64,000 bases of DNA. Source: Aliihoeflea sp023389195 (lineage in GTDB: Bacteria > Pseudomonadota > Alphaproteobacteria > Rhizobiales > Rhizobiaceae). The notes below the pieces were generated by a model. The model was not told the origin of the DNA. It searched no databases and was given only the letters and a program-made list of their open reading frames with translations. The position numbers and the translations under genes are program-made. Positions 1 through 8,165 of the stretch are shown here, in pieces; position 1 is the first letter of the stretch, and every line of letters begins with the position of its first letter. The stretch spans positions 1 through 64,000 of the forward strand of contig JAEWET010000021.1 of NCBI GenBank assembly GCA_023389195.1, written 5' to 3'.

Positions 1-133
1 CCGCATCACCCGCGCCAATGGCGAGGTGCTGAACGTGGAAACCCTCTGCCGCATCGATACCGCCAACGAGCTGGACTATTACAAGCATGGCGGCATCCTG
101 CACTACGTGCTGCGGAGCCTGGTGGCGGCGTAG
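1..133 (+). CDS. acnA: Aconitate hydratase, C-terminal end (partial)
   Basis: Only the last 43 codons are present, read from base 2 to a TAG at 131-133. The residues include RANGEVLNVETLCRID, DYYKHGGILHYVLRSL and a short hydrophobic end, which match the C-terminal swivel domain of bacterial aconitase A. That enzyme isomerises citrate to isocitrate in the TCA cycle. The iron-sulfur cysteines and most of the protein lie upstream of the window, so the identification rests on the tail alone. Its position just before a DUF1223 gene fits the order seen in many Hyphomicrobiales. Valine codons here are mostly GTG, as in the next few genes and unlike most of the window. Confidence 0.8.
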   Translation, partial: RITRANGEVLNVETLCRIDTANELDYYKHGGILHYVLRSLVAA

Positions 134-155
134 CGCCTTTTCTCCTTCCGAATGC

Positions 156-184
156 AAAAGGCCCCGCAAGCGGGGCCTTTTTCT
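156..184 (+). terminator. Rho-independent terminator after aconitase
   Basis: An 11-bp inverted repeat (156-166 and 171-181) encloses a four-base loop and runs into a T tract. It sits 23 bases after the aconitase stop. The A tract on its left side would also let it serve the Fis-like gene that converges from the right. Confidence 0.85.
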
Positions 185-206
185 TGCTGTTTTTTGCCGG
201 CGCCGA

Positions 207-410
207 TCAGGGAATGTCGAAGCCGCGTTCGGAATAATCTCTCAGCTTGTTGCGCAAGGTCCGGATCGAGATACCCAATATCGCGGCGGCATGGGTACGG
301 TTGCCGTCGGTCTGCCGCAGAGTGGCGAGGATCAGGTTGAGCTCGACGTCTGCGACGGGTAATCCCACCAGGGCCTCGGCGGCCGAGATATCGGGATTGA
401 AGTCCTGCAT
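207..410 (-). CDS. Small Fis-type helix-turn-helix protein
   Basis: The 67-residue product is essentially one C-terminal Fis-family DNA-binding domain. The segment ELNLILATLRQTDGNRTHAA followed by AILGISIRTLRNKLRDY is the classic Fis/NtrC HTH_8 signature, in which a glycine-asparagine-arginine turn precedes the recognition helix. There is no receiver or AAA+ domain, so this is either a stand-alone nucleoid-type regulator or a remnant of a larger NtrC-like activator. Alphaproteobacteria do carry short proteins of this kind. It converges on aconitase and shares its terminator. Target genes cannot be deduced from the sequence. Confidence 0.7.
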   Translation of the reverse strand: MQDFNPDISAAEALVGLPVADVELNLILATLRQTDGNRTHAAAILGISIRTLRNKLRDYSERGFDIP

Positions 411-571
411 GTCCTATCACTTTCTGAGCCCCCAATTTCTGCTCAGAACCCCCTCAGCATTTCCCCTAATGGTTAACCAAGAGTGAACGGAATGCCTCCG
501 GGCGGGCAAAAGGCGTGTCTCACCCTCTTTTGACTAGCGAGTCGCGTCGCGCCCGGCTTACAAAAGTGCCC

Positions 572-1309
572 ATGACCATCCGACCTCTCTTTGGCACCGT
601 GCTGGGCCTTGCTGCGCTTGCCGCCCTCGCCCAGCCGGCTGGAGCCGACACGACACGGGCGCGTCCCAAGGCCGTTGTGGAGCTGTTCACCAGCCAGGGC
701 TGCGCCTCCTGCCCGCCGGCCGATGCGCTGCTCACCGTGCTGGCCGAGAAGGAGGATGTGGTGGCCCTGGCCTATCACGTCGACTATTGGGACTATGTGG
801 GCTGGGAAGACACGTTTGGCGATGCCGCATTTTCGGACCGGCAGCGCGCCTATGCCAAGAGCTGGGGCTCCTCGCGCATCTATACGCCGCAAATGGTGGT
901 CAACGGCGCCAAGGCCGTGGTGGGCTCGCGCCACAACGAGGTGCATGGCGCGCTGGACGACGCCAGCCTTCCCTTGCCGGTCGAGATCGCCCGCGAGGGC
1001 GACATGCTCAGGATCGCCATTCCCCCCGATGGCGGGCTGGACGACGCGGTGGTGTGGCTGGTCAGCTATATCGGCCGCGCCGACGTCAGGATCGATTCCG
1101 GCGACAATGCCGGCAAGGCCATGGTCTATACCCAGGTGGTGACGGGGCGGCAGGCGCTGGGCATGTGGGAAAGCGCCAGCGGCGCCGATCTCAAGCTTCC
1201 TTTGCCCGAGTTGCTCGGCCAGGGCAGCACGGGCGTCGCCGTCATCGTGCAGCAGGAGCGCAACGGCCTGCCCGGACCGATCCTGGGCGCGGCCAGCTTG
1301 GAGCGCTGA
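572..1309 (+). CDS. DUF1223 exported thioredoxin-like protein
   Basis: The 245-residue product starts best at the ATG at 572, which opens directly into a signal peptide (MTIRPLFGTVLGLAALAALA, cleavage near AGA). An upstream in-frame start at 515 would bury that signal. The mature protein begins with VVELFTSQGCASCPPAD, a thioredoxin-fold strand and a C-x2-C redox pair typical of DUF1223. Proteins of this family are predicted periplasmic thiol-disulfide proteins of unknown partner. The gene follows aconitase in the same direction, beyond a terminator, so it probably has its own promoter. The function is inferred from fold and location only. Confidence 0.85.
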   Translation: MTIRPLFGTVLGLAALAALAQPAGADTTRARPKAVVELFTSQGCASCPPADALLTVLAEKEDVVALAYHVDYWDYVGWEDTFGDAAFSDRQRAYAKSWGSSRIYTPQMVVNGAKAVVGSRHNEVHGALDDASLPLPVEIAREGDMLRIAIPPDGGLDDAVVWLVSYIGRADVRIDSGDNAGKAMVYTQVVTGRQALGMWESASGADLKLPLPELLGQGSTGVAVIVQQERNGLPGPILGAASLER

Positions 1310-1591
1310 CGCGCCAAAAAAAATCCCGCCCCTTGGGGGAAGGGACGGGCAGACTGGTCAACTAATGGGGCGGCTGGCACCCGGGCTTCTGGGTTTGGGG
1401 GCTCGGTCGGCCCGGATGCCAGCCACTGGAGGCAATGGTTCATTGATGACGGTGCATTCGGGCGCCGTGAGGGACAAACTGTGTCCAAATTGGGGTTTTT
1501 GCCTCCAATGGCCATGCCGGCCGAACCGCTCTTGCCAAGCCGGGCGATTGCCGCAATCATGACCCTGTGATGACAGGGAGCTAGGGCTGGG
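1310..1591. other. Intergenic region with an imperfect hairpin and a 9-bp inverted repeat
   Basis: No coding frame with good codon use is seen here. Just after DUF1223, an A tract (about 1317-1324) precedes an imperfect hairpin (about 1325-1350, CCCG paired with CGGG). Farther on, a 9-base repeat at 1427-1435 is found inverted at 1499-1507. These could be transcript ends or a leader for DUF2794. No known RNA family was recognised. Confidence 0.35.
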
Positions 1592-1975
1592 TTGCAGAGT
1601 CCGGCAGATGAGGCCAAGGCGCGGCTCGCGCTGGTGCATGTGGGCGAGCCACAGCCGCAAGCCATGCGCGCCGTCCAGCCTATCGTGGCCTTCGACCGGC
1701 GCGAACTGGCGCTGATCCTTTCCGTCTACGGGCGGCATGTGGTGCGCGGCGAATGGCGCGACTACGCCATGGATTTCCTCAAGGACCGGGCGCTGTTCTC
1801 CATCTATGCCCGCGTCTCCGAGCGGCCGCTCTATGTGGTGGAGAAGAATCCGAAGCTCCGCAACCGCCAGGGCCAGTATCTGGTCTCCAACCAGCAGGGC
1901 ACCATTTTGCGGCGCGGCCACGACCTGGCCCAGGTGCTTCGCGTGCTCGATCCGCATCTGGCCGTGGTGGGGTAG
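1592..1975 (+). CDS. DUF2794 domain protein
   Basis: The 127-residue product begins at a TTG in the frame used here. A later GTG is possible because the N-terminus is variable in this family. The core FDRRELALILSVYGRHVVRG, GEWRDYAMDFLKDRALFSIY and RRGHDLAQVLRVL is the DUF2794 signature found almost only in alphaproteobacteria. No signal peptide or membrane segment is present, so it should be cytosolic. No activity has been established for this family to my knowledge. It lies downstream of DUF1223 in the same direction, with 282 bases between them. Confidence 0.8.
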   Translation: MQSPADEAKARLALVHVGEPQPQAMRAVQPIVAFDRRELALILSVYGRHVVRGEWRDYAMDFLKDRALFSIYARVSERPLYVVEKNPKLRNRQGQYLVSNQQGTILRRGHDLAQVLRVLDPHLAVVG

Positions 1976-2099
1976 GCAGGCGGCGCGCGTCCCGGCGATC
2001 CACCTCTCACCCCAACATACTTCTCGCAAGAGAAACTTATCCCCGCCCGTTATCCCGCGCATTCTCGACGCCACAAGGCCGGACGGCGCTTCAGCGCGC

Positions 2100-2606
2100 C
2101 TAAAGCGCCAGTTGCAGATGCAGCGTGTCGAGCCAGCGGTCGAACTTGAAGCCCACGGCGTCGTGGCGGCCCACCGTGCGGAAGCCGAATTTCTCGTGCA
2201 GGCGCAGCGAGGCCTCGGTGCCGGCCGTGATCACTGCGATCATCTGCCGGAAGCCGGCGGCGCGGGAGCGGGCGATCAGCTCGCCCAGGAGCAAAGTTCC
2301 CAGGCCCTGGCCGCCCGCATCGGGATGCAGGTAGATCGAATCCTCGCAGGTGAAGCGATAGGCGGGGCGGGGCCGATAGAAGGAGGCATAGGCATAGCCC
2401 AGCACCTTGCCGTCCCCGGCCTTTTCGGCCGCCACGAGCAGCGGGTGGCCGAGTTCGAGCAGGTGCCCGAATTTTTCCGCCATGGCCGCCTCGCCCGGTG
2501 CCGTGGTGTCGAAAGTGGCGGCGGAGGTCTCGACATAGTGGCGGTAGATCGCGGTGATGGCCGGGATGTCGGACCATTGGAAGGGGCGTAGCTGGACGTC
2601 GCTCAC
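2100..2606 (-). CDS. GNAT family N-acetyltransferase (phosphinothricin acetyltransferase-like)
   Basis: The 168-residue reading uses the GTG at 2606, since the family normally begins at about VQLRPFQWSDIPAITAIYRHY. The upstream ATG would add 22 polar residues with no homologous look. Motif A of the GNAT fold is clear: DSIYLHPDAGGQGLGTLLLG, with the acetyl-CoA pyrophosphate loop GGQGLG. ASLRLHEKFGFRTVG is motif B. The layout is that of the Pat/Bar subgroup, which acetylates small amines such as phosphinothricin or methionine sulfoximine, but the substrate cannot be read from sequence. Valine codons are GTG-rich, matching the genes to its left. Confidence 0.85.
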   Translation of the reverse strand: MSDVQLRPFQWSDIPAITAIYRHYVETSAATFDTTAPGEAAMAEKFGHLLELGHPLLVAAEKAGDGKVLGYAYASFYRPRPAYRFTCEDSIYLHPDAGGQGLGTLLLGELIARSRAAGFRQMIAVITAGTEASLRLHEKFGFRTVGRHDAVGFKFDRWLDTLHLQLAL

Positions 2607-2709
2607 GGGAGGGGGTTCCGGGCAAGAAAAAGACCGCGACCTTTGTAGGTCGCGGCCCGGGCATTCGTCCATCCGATTCGCCGCGAACGGCGAAGGGTGG
2701 CTGCAACAG

Positions 2710-3489
2710 CTATTCGCGGTTGCCGAACAGGCGGAGCAGCATCAGGAACAGGTTGATGAAGTCGAGATAGAGGCTCAGCGCGCCCATGATGGCGCCCTTG
2801 GCCAGCACGTCGGCGCCATGGGCTTCCGAATAGCTCTCCTTGATCTTCTGCGTGTCGTAGGCGGTGAGGCCCGCGAAGATCAGCACGCCGATCGCGGAAA
2901 CCGCGAACTGCAGGGCCGAGGACTGCAGGAAGATATTGACGATCATCGCGATGATCAGGCCGAACACGCCCATGATCAGGAACGAGCCCATGCCCGTCAG
3001 GTCGCGCTTGGTCGTGTAGCCCCACAGCGACAGGGCGCCGAAGGCGGTCGCGGTGATGAAGAAGGTCTGCGTGATCGACTGGGCCGTATAGACCAGGAAG
3101 ATCGACGACAGCGACACGCCCATCATCGCGGCATAGGCCCAGAACGTGGTCTGCGCGGCCGATACGCTCATCTTGTCGATGCGGAACGACAGGAAGAACA
3201 CCATCGCGAGCGGCGCGAGCATGACGACCCAGCGCAGCGGCGAGCCGTAGAGCGTGGCGCCGAGCGCGGTCAGCATCGAGCCGTTGCCGAGCGTGGCGAC
3301 GGCCTGGCTCGGATCGGAGGTGGTGGCGAGCGAGACGGTGCCGAGGGCGGCAACGCCGGTGATGGCGAGGCCGAGCGCCATCAGGTTGTAGACCCTGAGC
3401 ATATAGGCGCGCAGGCCCTGGTCGATAGAGGCATCGGCCTGGACGCCGGCGGCCCCGTACCGCGCCTGATAACTACGAAGGTCAGCCAT
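2710..3489 (-). CDS. Bax inhibitor-1/YccA family membrane protein
   Basis: The 259-residue product starts at the ATG at 3489 (MADLRSYQARYG). A longer open frame reaching 4296 only reads through antisense DNA of the next gene. After a soluble N-terminal stretch of about 50 residues there are about seven membrane helices. The C-terminal half carries the BI-1 hallmarks ALTAYDTQKIKE and LYLDFINLFLMLLRLFGNR. Bacterial homologues act in the inner membrane as pH-dependent leak channels or in membrane stress. Synteny with GNAT and the downstream ABC permease is common in this order. It appears monocistronic, with 209 bases to the next gene upstream. Confidence 0.9.
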   Translation of the reverse strand: MADLRSYQARYGAAGVQADASIDQGLRAYMLRVYNLMALGLAITGVAALGTVSLATTSDPSQAVATLGNGSMLTALGATLYGSPLRWVVMLAPLAMVFFLSFRIDKMSVSAAQTTFWAYAAMMGVSLSSIFLVYTAQSITQTFFITATAFGALSLWGYTTKRDLTGMGSFLIMGVFGLIIAMIVNIFLQSSALQFAVSAIGVLIFAGLTAYDTQKIKESYSEAHGADVLAKGAIMGALSLYLDFINLFLMLLRLFGNRE

Positions 3490-3698
3490 GTGAATGGTCC
3501 TCTTTGCTACTGTCCCGTCCGGTGTCGGGCTTGAATACATACATTCGCCCAGGCGCCGCTGGCGGGACTCCAGCATGCCTGTGGCGAAATATGCGCATTC
3601 TCTGTGGCGATCACAAGACCGATCCGGAACTGAAATACGCCGTGAACGGCGGCATATGGTCCCAGCGGCGAACCGCGCCGCCGCAGGATGAGTGATTT

Positions 3699-6245
3699 CT
3701 AAAGTTCGCGCAAGACGGGTGCCGCCTTGTGACCGAGCACGCGCCACGTGCCGACGAGGCCGAAACCGACCGTCAGCACCAGCGCGATGACGATCGTCGA
3801 GACGGCAACTTCGGGCAGGAATGCCGAGGGCAGCCCCATGATCCGCGCGATCACGAACCAGGCCGCGACACCGCCCGCGAACAGCGCGAAGATCGCGGTC
3901 GCCAGCCCGATGATGGTGTATTCGAGCGAAAAGGCGGTGATCAGCGTTCGCCGCGTCGCCCCGAGCGTCTTCAGCACCACCGCATCGTGAACCCGCGCCC
4001 GGTTGCCGGCGGCAAGCGCGCCCGACAGCACCAGCACCGAGGCGACAAGCGCGACGCCCGCCGCCGCGCGGATCGCGACCGCGAGCTGCGCGACGATCTG
4101 GTTGACGATGTCGAGCGCGTCCTTGACCCGCACCGACGTCACCGACGGGAAGGTCCGCGTGATCGCGTTGAGAATGCGCGCCTCGTCGGCATTGGTCGCC
4201 GTGTCGTCGGCAAGCGTCGCCAGCCAGGAATGCGGCGCGCCGGCAAACGTGTTGGGCGAGAACACCATGACGAAGTTGATGCCCATCGATTCCCACTCGA
4301 CCTGGCGGAAATTGGCGATGCGTGCGGTGACGTTGCGGCCGAGCACGTTGACGGTGATCGTGTCGCCGAGCTTCAGGCCGATCTCGCCGCCCTCCTCGGC
4401 CGCGAAGGAGACGAGCGGCTCGCCGTCATAGTCCTCCGGCCACCATTGACCTTCAGAAAGCGTGGAGTTTTCCGGTGCGTTGCGCGCATAGGTTATGCCG
4501 CGGTCGCCGCGCAGCACCCAGGCGCCTTCCGGCGGAACCTGAATGTCCCGCACGTCGACGTCGTTGATCTCCATCACCCGCCCGCGCAGCATCGGCACGC
4601 GAATGAGCTTGCCCTCGGGCGCCTCGGCCTCGACCAGCGACGCGAAATCCTCGACCTCGTTCGCCTGGATGTCGACGAAGAAGAAGTTCGGCGCCTGCTC
4701 GGGCAGGTTGCCCGAAATCTGCCGGCGAAGATTGCCGTCGATCAGCGCCAGCGTGACGAGCAGCGTCAGGCCGAGCCCGAGCGAAAGCACGACCGAGGGA
4801 GTCAGCGCGCCGGGACGGTGGACGTTGCCGAGCGCAAGCCGCAGCGCGGTGGAGGAAACGCGCGGGCTGCGGCGCGCCAGCGTCTGCACCAGCACGCCGA
4901 CGACGCGCAGCACCAGGAAGGCGAAGATGGTCGCGCCGACGAAGATGGTCGCGATGCGCCGGTCGCCGGAAAAGCCGACCGCAAGGACCGCCAGCATGAT
5001 GGCGATCGCCGCCGCCGAAATCACATAGACCGCACGCGGCAGGCCGCGGCCTTCCAGCCCCAATTCCCGGAAGAGCGCGGTCGCCGGCACGTCACGGGCG
5101 CGGCCGAGCGGCAATATGGCGAAGGCGAGCGTAACCATCAGGCCGAACAGTGCGGCGAGCGCCAGCGCGCCGGGATAGATGCCGCCTTCGGACGGGATGG
5201 GCAGGACATTGGCAAGCATCGCGCTCGCCGCGAACGGCATGATCGCAGCCAGCACCAGACCAACGGCGATACCGACCCCGGCGATGATCAGGATCTGGAT
5301 CAGATAGATGGAAAAGACCAGCGCGCCGGACGCGCCGAGGCTCTTGAAGGTGGCGATGACCCCGCGCTTGGCATCGAGATAGGCGCGCACGGCATTCGCC
5401 ACGCCCACCCCGCCGACGACGAGCGCGGTCAGCCCGACCAGCGTCAGGAACTGCGAAAAGCGCTCGATATTGGAGGACAGCGACGGCGCGGCGTTGGTGC
5501 GCGAGCGGATCGACCAGCCGGCCTCGGGAAACTGCGCGCCAGCGGCCTCGCGGATGGCCTCGATCTCGTCTTCCGACGTACCGAGCGGCATGCGGATCTT
5601 GTAGCCATGCTCGACGAGGCTGCCTTCCTGCAACAGGCCGGAGGCGCGCAGTCCGTCGATCGACACCATCAGGCGCGGCGCAAGGCCGAACCCGTCCGAA
5701 ATCGCATCGGGCTCATTCAGCAATTCGGCGCGCAGCTCGAAAACCTGATCGCCGAGGACGACACGGTCGCCGATCGCGAGCCCGAGCCGTTGGAACAGAA
5801 TGTCCGGCGCCACCGCGCCGTAGACGCCCTCGCGTTCCTCGACCTGCGTCGCGATGGGGTCAGCGAGCGTGGTCTCGACGGCGCCATAGAGCGGATAGGC
5901 CGCATCGACGGCCTTCGCCTCGACCAGCGTCTGGTCCGACCCATCCTCGAGGCGCACCATGGACCGGATGCCGGCCGTGTGCGTCACGTCGCCGATCTCG
6001 GCGAGGAAACCCGCTTCGTCCGGCGTCGTCTCGCGCTGGTTGAGCTCGAAGCGCATGTCGCCGCCCAGCAGGGTCTGGCCCTGGTTGGAAACGCCGAGCG
6101 TGATCGCCTGCGCGACGGAGTTGACCCCGCCGATGGCGGCGACACCGAGGGCGATGCAGGCGATGAAGATGAGGAAGCCGGAAAGGCCGGCGCGCATTTC
6201 ACGGCCGGCGAAACGGAAGGCGAGAGCGAGGTGGCGGGAGGTCAT
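3699..6245 (-). CDS. ABC transporter permease with FtsX domains (YbbP-like)
   Basis: The 848-residue product is read from the ATG at 6245 (MTSRHLALAFRFAGREMRAG). One N-terminal membrane helix precedes a large periplasmic domain. A first FtsX block with helices follows around residues 250-420, then a second periplasmic domain and a final FtsX block at about 720-840 (AAAGVALVASVLVLSGALAA, then HDAVVLKTLGATRR). This is the YbbP architecture, which works with a LolD-like ATPase. The partner lies about 200 bases upstream on the same strand, and the esterase gene diverges beyond it, as in E. coli ybbAP-tesA. The substrate of YbbAP-type systems is thought to be hydrophobic and extracted from the membrane. 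That role is inferred here. Confidence 0.88.
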   Translation of the reverse strand: MTSRHLALAFRFAGREMRAGLSGFLIFIACIALGVAAIGGVNSVAQAITLGVSNQGQTLLGGDMRFELNQRETTPDEAGFLAEIGDVTHTAGIRSMVRLEDGSDQTLVEAKAVDAAYPLYGAVETTLADPIATQVEEREGVYGAVAPDILFQRLGLAIGDRVVLGDQVFELRAELLNEPDAISDGFGLAPRLMVSIDGLRASGLLQEGSLVEHGYKIRMPLGTSEDEIEAIREAAGAQFPEAGWSIRSRTNAAPSLSSNIERFSQFLTLVGLTALVVGGVGVANAVRAYLDAKRGVIATFKSLGASGALVFSIYLIQILIIAGVGIAVGLVLAAIMPFAASAMLANVLPIPSEGGIYPGALALAALFGLMVTLAFAILPLGRARDVPATALFRELGLEGRGLPRAVYVISAAAIAIMLAVLAVGFSGDRRIATIFVGATIFAFLVLRVVGVLVQTLARRSPRVSSTALRLALGNVHRPGALTPSVVLSLGLGLTLLVTLALIDGNLRRQISGNLPEQAPNFFFVDIQANEVEDFASLVEAEAPEGKLIRVPMLRGRVMEINDVDVRDIQVPPEGAWVLRGDRGITYARNAPENSTLSEGQWWPEDYDGEPLVSFAAEEGGEIGLKLGDTITVNVLGRNVTARIANFRQVEWESMGINFVMVFSPNTFAGAPHSWLATLADDTATNADEARILNAITRTFPSVTSVRVKDALDIVNQIVAQLAVAIRAAAGVALVASVLVLSGALAAGNRARVHDAVVLKTLGATRRTLITAFSLEYTIIGLATAIFALFAGGVAAWFVIARIMGLPSAFLPEVAVSTIVIALVLTVGFGLVGTWRVLGHKAAPVLREL

Positions 6246-6281
6246 GGGAGCGGCCTCGCGGTGCGAGAGTCTTTGGTAGCG

Positions 6282-6420
6282 GACCCCCACCCTTTATCCC
6301 TCCCCACAAGGGGGAGGGAGGCATCCACGTTGCGATTTAAGCTTGATGCGTCGGCGCCATGGGATGCGCCGCGCTCACGTCCCCCTCCCCCTTGTGGGGA
6401 GGGATAAAGGGTGGGGGTCC
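6282..6420. repeat. Palindromic intergenic repeat, copy 1
   Basis: The left arm (6282-6330) and right arm (about 6379-6420) are near-perfect inverted copies built from ACCCCCACCCTTTATCCC, a central CACAAG and GGGGAGGGAGG. The 49 bases at 6282-6330 occur again exactly at 23398-23446. It lies between the permease and ATPase genes of one operon, so it would be transcribed and would fold into a long stem. It codes for nothing plausible. Confidence 0.9.
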
Positions 6421-6441
6421 TCTTCAAAAGACTCTCCCCCA

Positions 6442-7140
6442 TCACGCCCGCACCGCCTGCAACTGCGGCTCGCTCTCGATCCGCCCCGACCGAATCGCGA
6501 TCTGGCGCGAGCACCGCGCCGCCAGTGCCGGGTCATGCGTCACCAGCATCAAGGTCATGTCGCGCTCGACGGCCTTGGCGAACAGCATGTCGGCGATCTG
6601 CCGGCCCGTCGCCTGGTCGAGATTGCCGGTCGGCTCGTCGGCGATGAGAAGGCGCGGCGAGGGCGCAAGGGCCCGCGCGATGGCGACGCGCTGCTGCTCG
6701 CCGCCCGAAAGCTCGCCCGGATAATGCGTCAGCCGGTCCTTGAGCCCGACTTCGGCCAGCTCCCGCTCCGCGATGGCGAAGGCATCGTCGCGGCCGGCAA
6801 GCTCCAGCGGCACGGCGACGTTTTCGAGCGCGGTCATGTTCGGGATCAGGTGAAAGGACTGGAAGACAATACCGACATTGCGTCCGCGAAAGGCGGCAAG
6901 CTGGTCCTCGCTCATCGCGGTCAGATCTTCGCCGGCGATGCGAATCTGCCCGGCATCGATGCGCTCCAGCCCGGCGAGCACCATCAAGAGCGTCGACTTG
7001 CCCGACCCGGACGGGCCGACGATGCCGGCCGTCTCGCCGGCGGTGATGTCGAGGCTGATGCCCTTCAGGACATGGACGGACGACGCCCCCTCGCCAAGCG
7101 TGAGCGAAACGTCTTTCATCTCGATGACGGGTTTAGTCAC
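6442..7140 (-). CDS. ABC transporter ATP-binding protein (YbbA/LolD-like)
   Basis: The 232-residue product has a full set of ATPase motifs: Walker A GPSGSGKST near residue 43, a Q-loop around VGIVFQSFHLIPNM, signature LSGGEQQRVAIARAL, Walker B LLIADEPTGNLD and switch histidine VTHDPAL. The MacB/LolD hallmark TGNLD after Walker B marks the type VII family that pairs with FtsX-like permeases. It is encoded just upstream of such a permease on the same strand, so the two form one complex. A palindromic repeat separates them. The gene diverges from the esterase gene at 7231, with 90 bases for both promoters. Confidence 0.93.
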   Translation of the reverse strand: MTKPVIEMKDVSLTLGEGASSVHVLKGISLDITAGETAGIVGPSGSGKSTLLMVLAGLERIDAGQIRIAGEDLTAMSEDQLAAFRGRNVGIVFQSFHLIPNMTALENVAVPLELAGRDDAFAIAERELAEVGLKDRLTHYPGELSGGEQQRVAIARALAPSPRLLIADEPTGNLDQATGRQIADMLFAKAVERDMTLMLVTHDPALAARCSRQIAIRSGRIESEPQLQAVRA

Positions 7141-7230
7141 GGCCGATCGCTCCTATATGCGCTTTTGAAGCGGGAACGGTCGTTCCCTGACGGGCCGGCG
7201 AACCGGCTGGTTTCATATGGGTTGTGGGTG

Positions 7231-7866
7231 ATGGCGTTCAATTCTTCCATACGCGTTTTGGTCGCAGGCGCGCTGGCGCTTTTCGTTGGCGCCGCCTCGG
7301 CGATGGCCGAACCGGTGCGGATCGTCGCGTTCGGCGACAGTCTGATGGCCGGATACCAGTTGAACCCGGGCGAATCCTTCCCCGAAAGGCTGGAAGAAGC
7401 GCTGAAGGCGCGCGGTCACGATGTGGTGATCGCCAATGCCGGCGTCTCCGGCGATACGACCAGCGCGGGCCTCGCTCGCCTCGACTGGTCCGTGCCCGAC
7501 GACACGCAGCTCGTCATCCTGGGCCTCGGCGCCAACGACATGTTGCGCGGCGTCGATCCCGGCGTCACCGAGCGCAACCTCACCCAGATGATGGAACGGC
7601 TCGACGCCCGCGACATCGACGTCATGCTGATGGGCATGCTCGCCGCGCCCAATCTCGGCGCGTCCTACGGCACCCGCTTCAACGGCATCTATCCGGGCCT
7701 CGCCAGCCGCTTCGACGTGGAGCTCTACCCCTTCTTCCTCGACGGCGTGACCACCGTTTCGGGCATGACGCTCGACGACCGGATGCACCCGAGCGCGGCC
7801 GGCGTCGACCGCATGGTCGAGGGCGTGCTGCCGATGGTGGAGGCCTATATCGAGGCGCAAGGGTAA
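7231..7866 (+). CDS. Arylesterase, SGNH/GDSL hydrolase (TesA-like)
   Basis: The 211-residue product starts at the ATG at 7231 and has a signal peptide (hydrophobic core VLVAGALALFVGAASA). All four SGNH blocks are visible: GDSLMAGYQL with the nucleophile serine, the glycine in NAGVSGDTT, GLGANDMLRG with the oxyanion asparagine, and DDRMHPSAAG with the Asp-x-x-His pair. This is the TesA multifunctional thioesterase/arylesterase family, acting in the periplasm on acyl esters. It is divergent from the YbbAP-type ABC genes, a conserved association suggesting a shared role with hydrophobic or lipid-derived compounds. Confidence 0.93.
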   Translation: MAFNSSIRVLVAGALALFVGAASAMAEPVRIVAFGDSLMAGYQLNPGESFPERLEEALKARGHDVVIANAGVSGDTTSAGLARLDWSVPDDTQLVILGLGANDMLRGVDPGVTERNLTQMMERLDARDIDVMLMGMLAAPNLGASYGTRFNGIYPGLASRFDVELYPFFLDGVTTVSGMTLDDRMHPSAAGVDRMVEGVLPMVEAYIEAQG

Positions 7867-7879
7867 CGTTAACGGTTGA

Positions 7880-8160
7880 TGAATTACGCTGCGCTGCAAA
7901 ATCGCTTGCGGAACGAAGCCGCCGGTGATTCGCTTGTAGTCAGACGCAGTCGATTCGAGGAGGGCCAGAGCCGGTCTCGAAGTACCGGTGAAAAGTCCCG
8001 GACGGCAGATGCCGCACTGCAAGCGTCGTTTTTCGCCGACCGGTTCGCCGCCCGATCTTCGGGCTGACATCCCGGCTTCGGCGCCTTCCAGGCAACCATG
8101 CGTCGAAGCGGCCAAGGCCGCCTGCTCCCGTCAGCAGCCGGCCGGATTTGGGGAAGGACC
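7880..8160 (+). ncRNA. Candidate structured RNA between esterase and thpR
   Basis: This 281-base stretch has no convincing gene but several compact hairpins: CGGC-agat-GCCG (8003-8014), a 6-bp triloop stem at 8050-8064, a 6-bp stem at 8108-8121 and CTGCT paired with AGCAG at 8022-8037 plus 100 (8122-8137). A conserved-looking core CCGGTGAAAAGTCCCGG (7984-8000) resembles structured RNA loops. Parts recall a cobalamin riboswitch, but its B12 box is not there. Strand is uncertain and the family was not recognised. It may be a leader of thpR or an independent small RNA. Confidence 0.3.
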
Positions 8161-8165
8161 AGACC

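Noticed and set aside
2710..4296. 528-codon frame joining the Bax-inhibitor gene to an upstream extension
   Set aside because: Only the part from 3489 resembles the family. The extension reads through the intergenic gap and antisense permease codons.
3729..6407. 892-codon open frame on the plus strand over the FtsX-like permease
   Set aside because: It is the antisense shadow of the permease; the product is an arginine, aspartate and histidine-rich chain without domains, as expected from GC-rich reverse reading.
7867..8165. Cobalamin riboswitch before thpR
   Set aside because: A GGTGAAAAGTCC-like piece is present but the B12 box and the conserved 3' part are missing, and thpR is not a B12-related gene.
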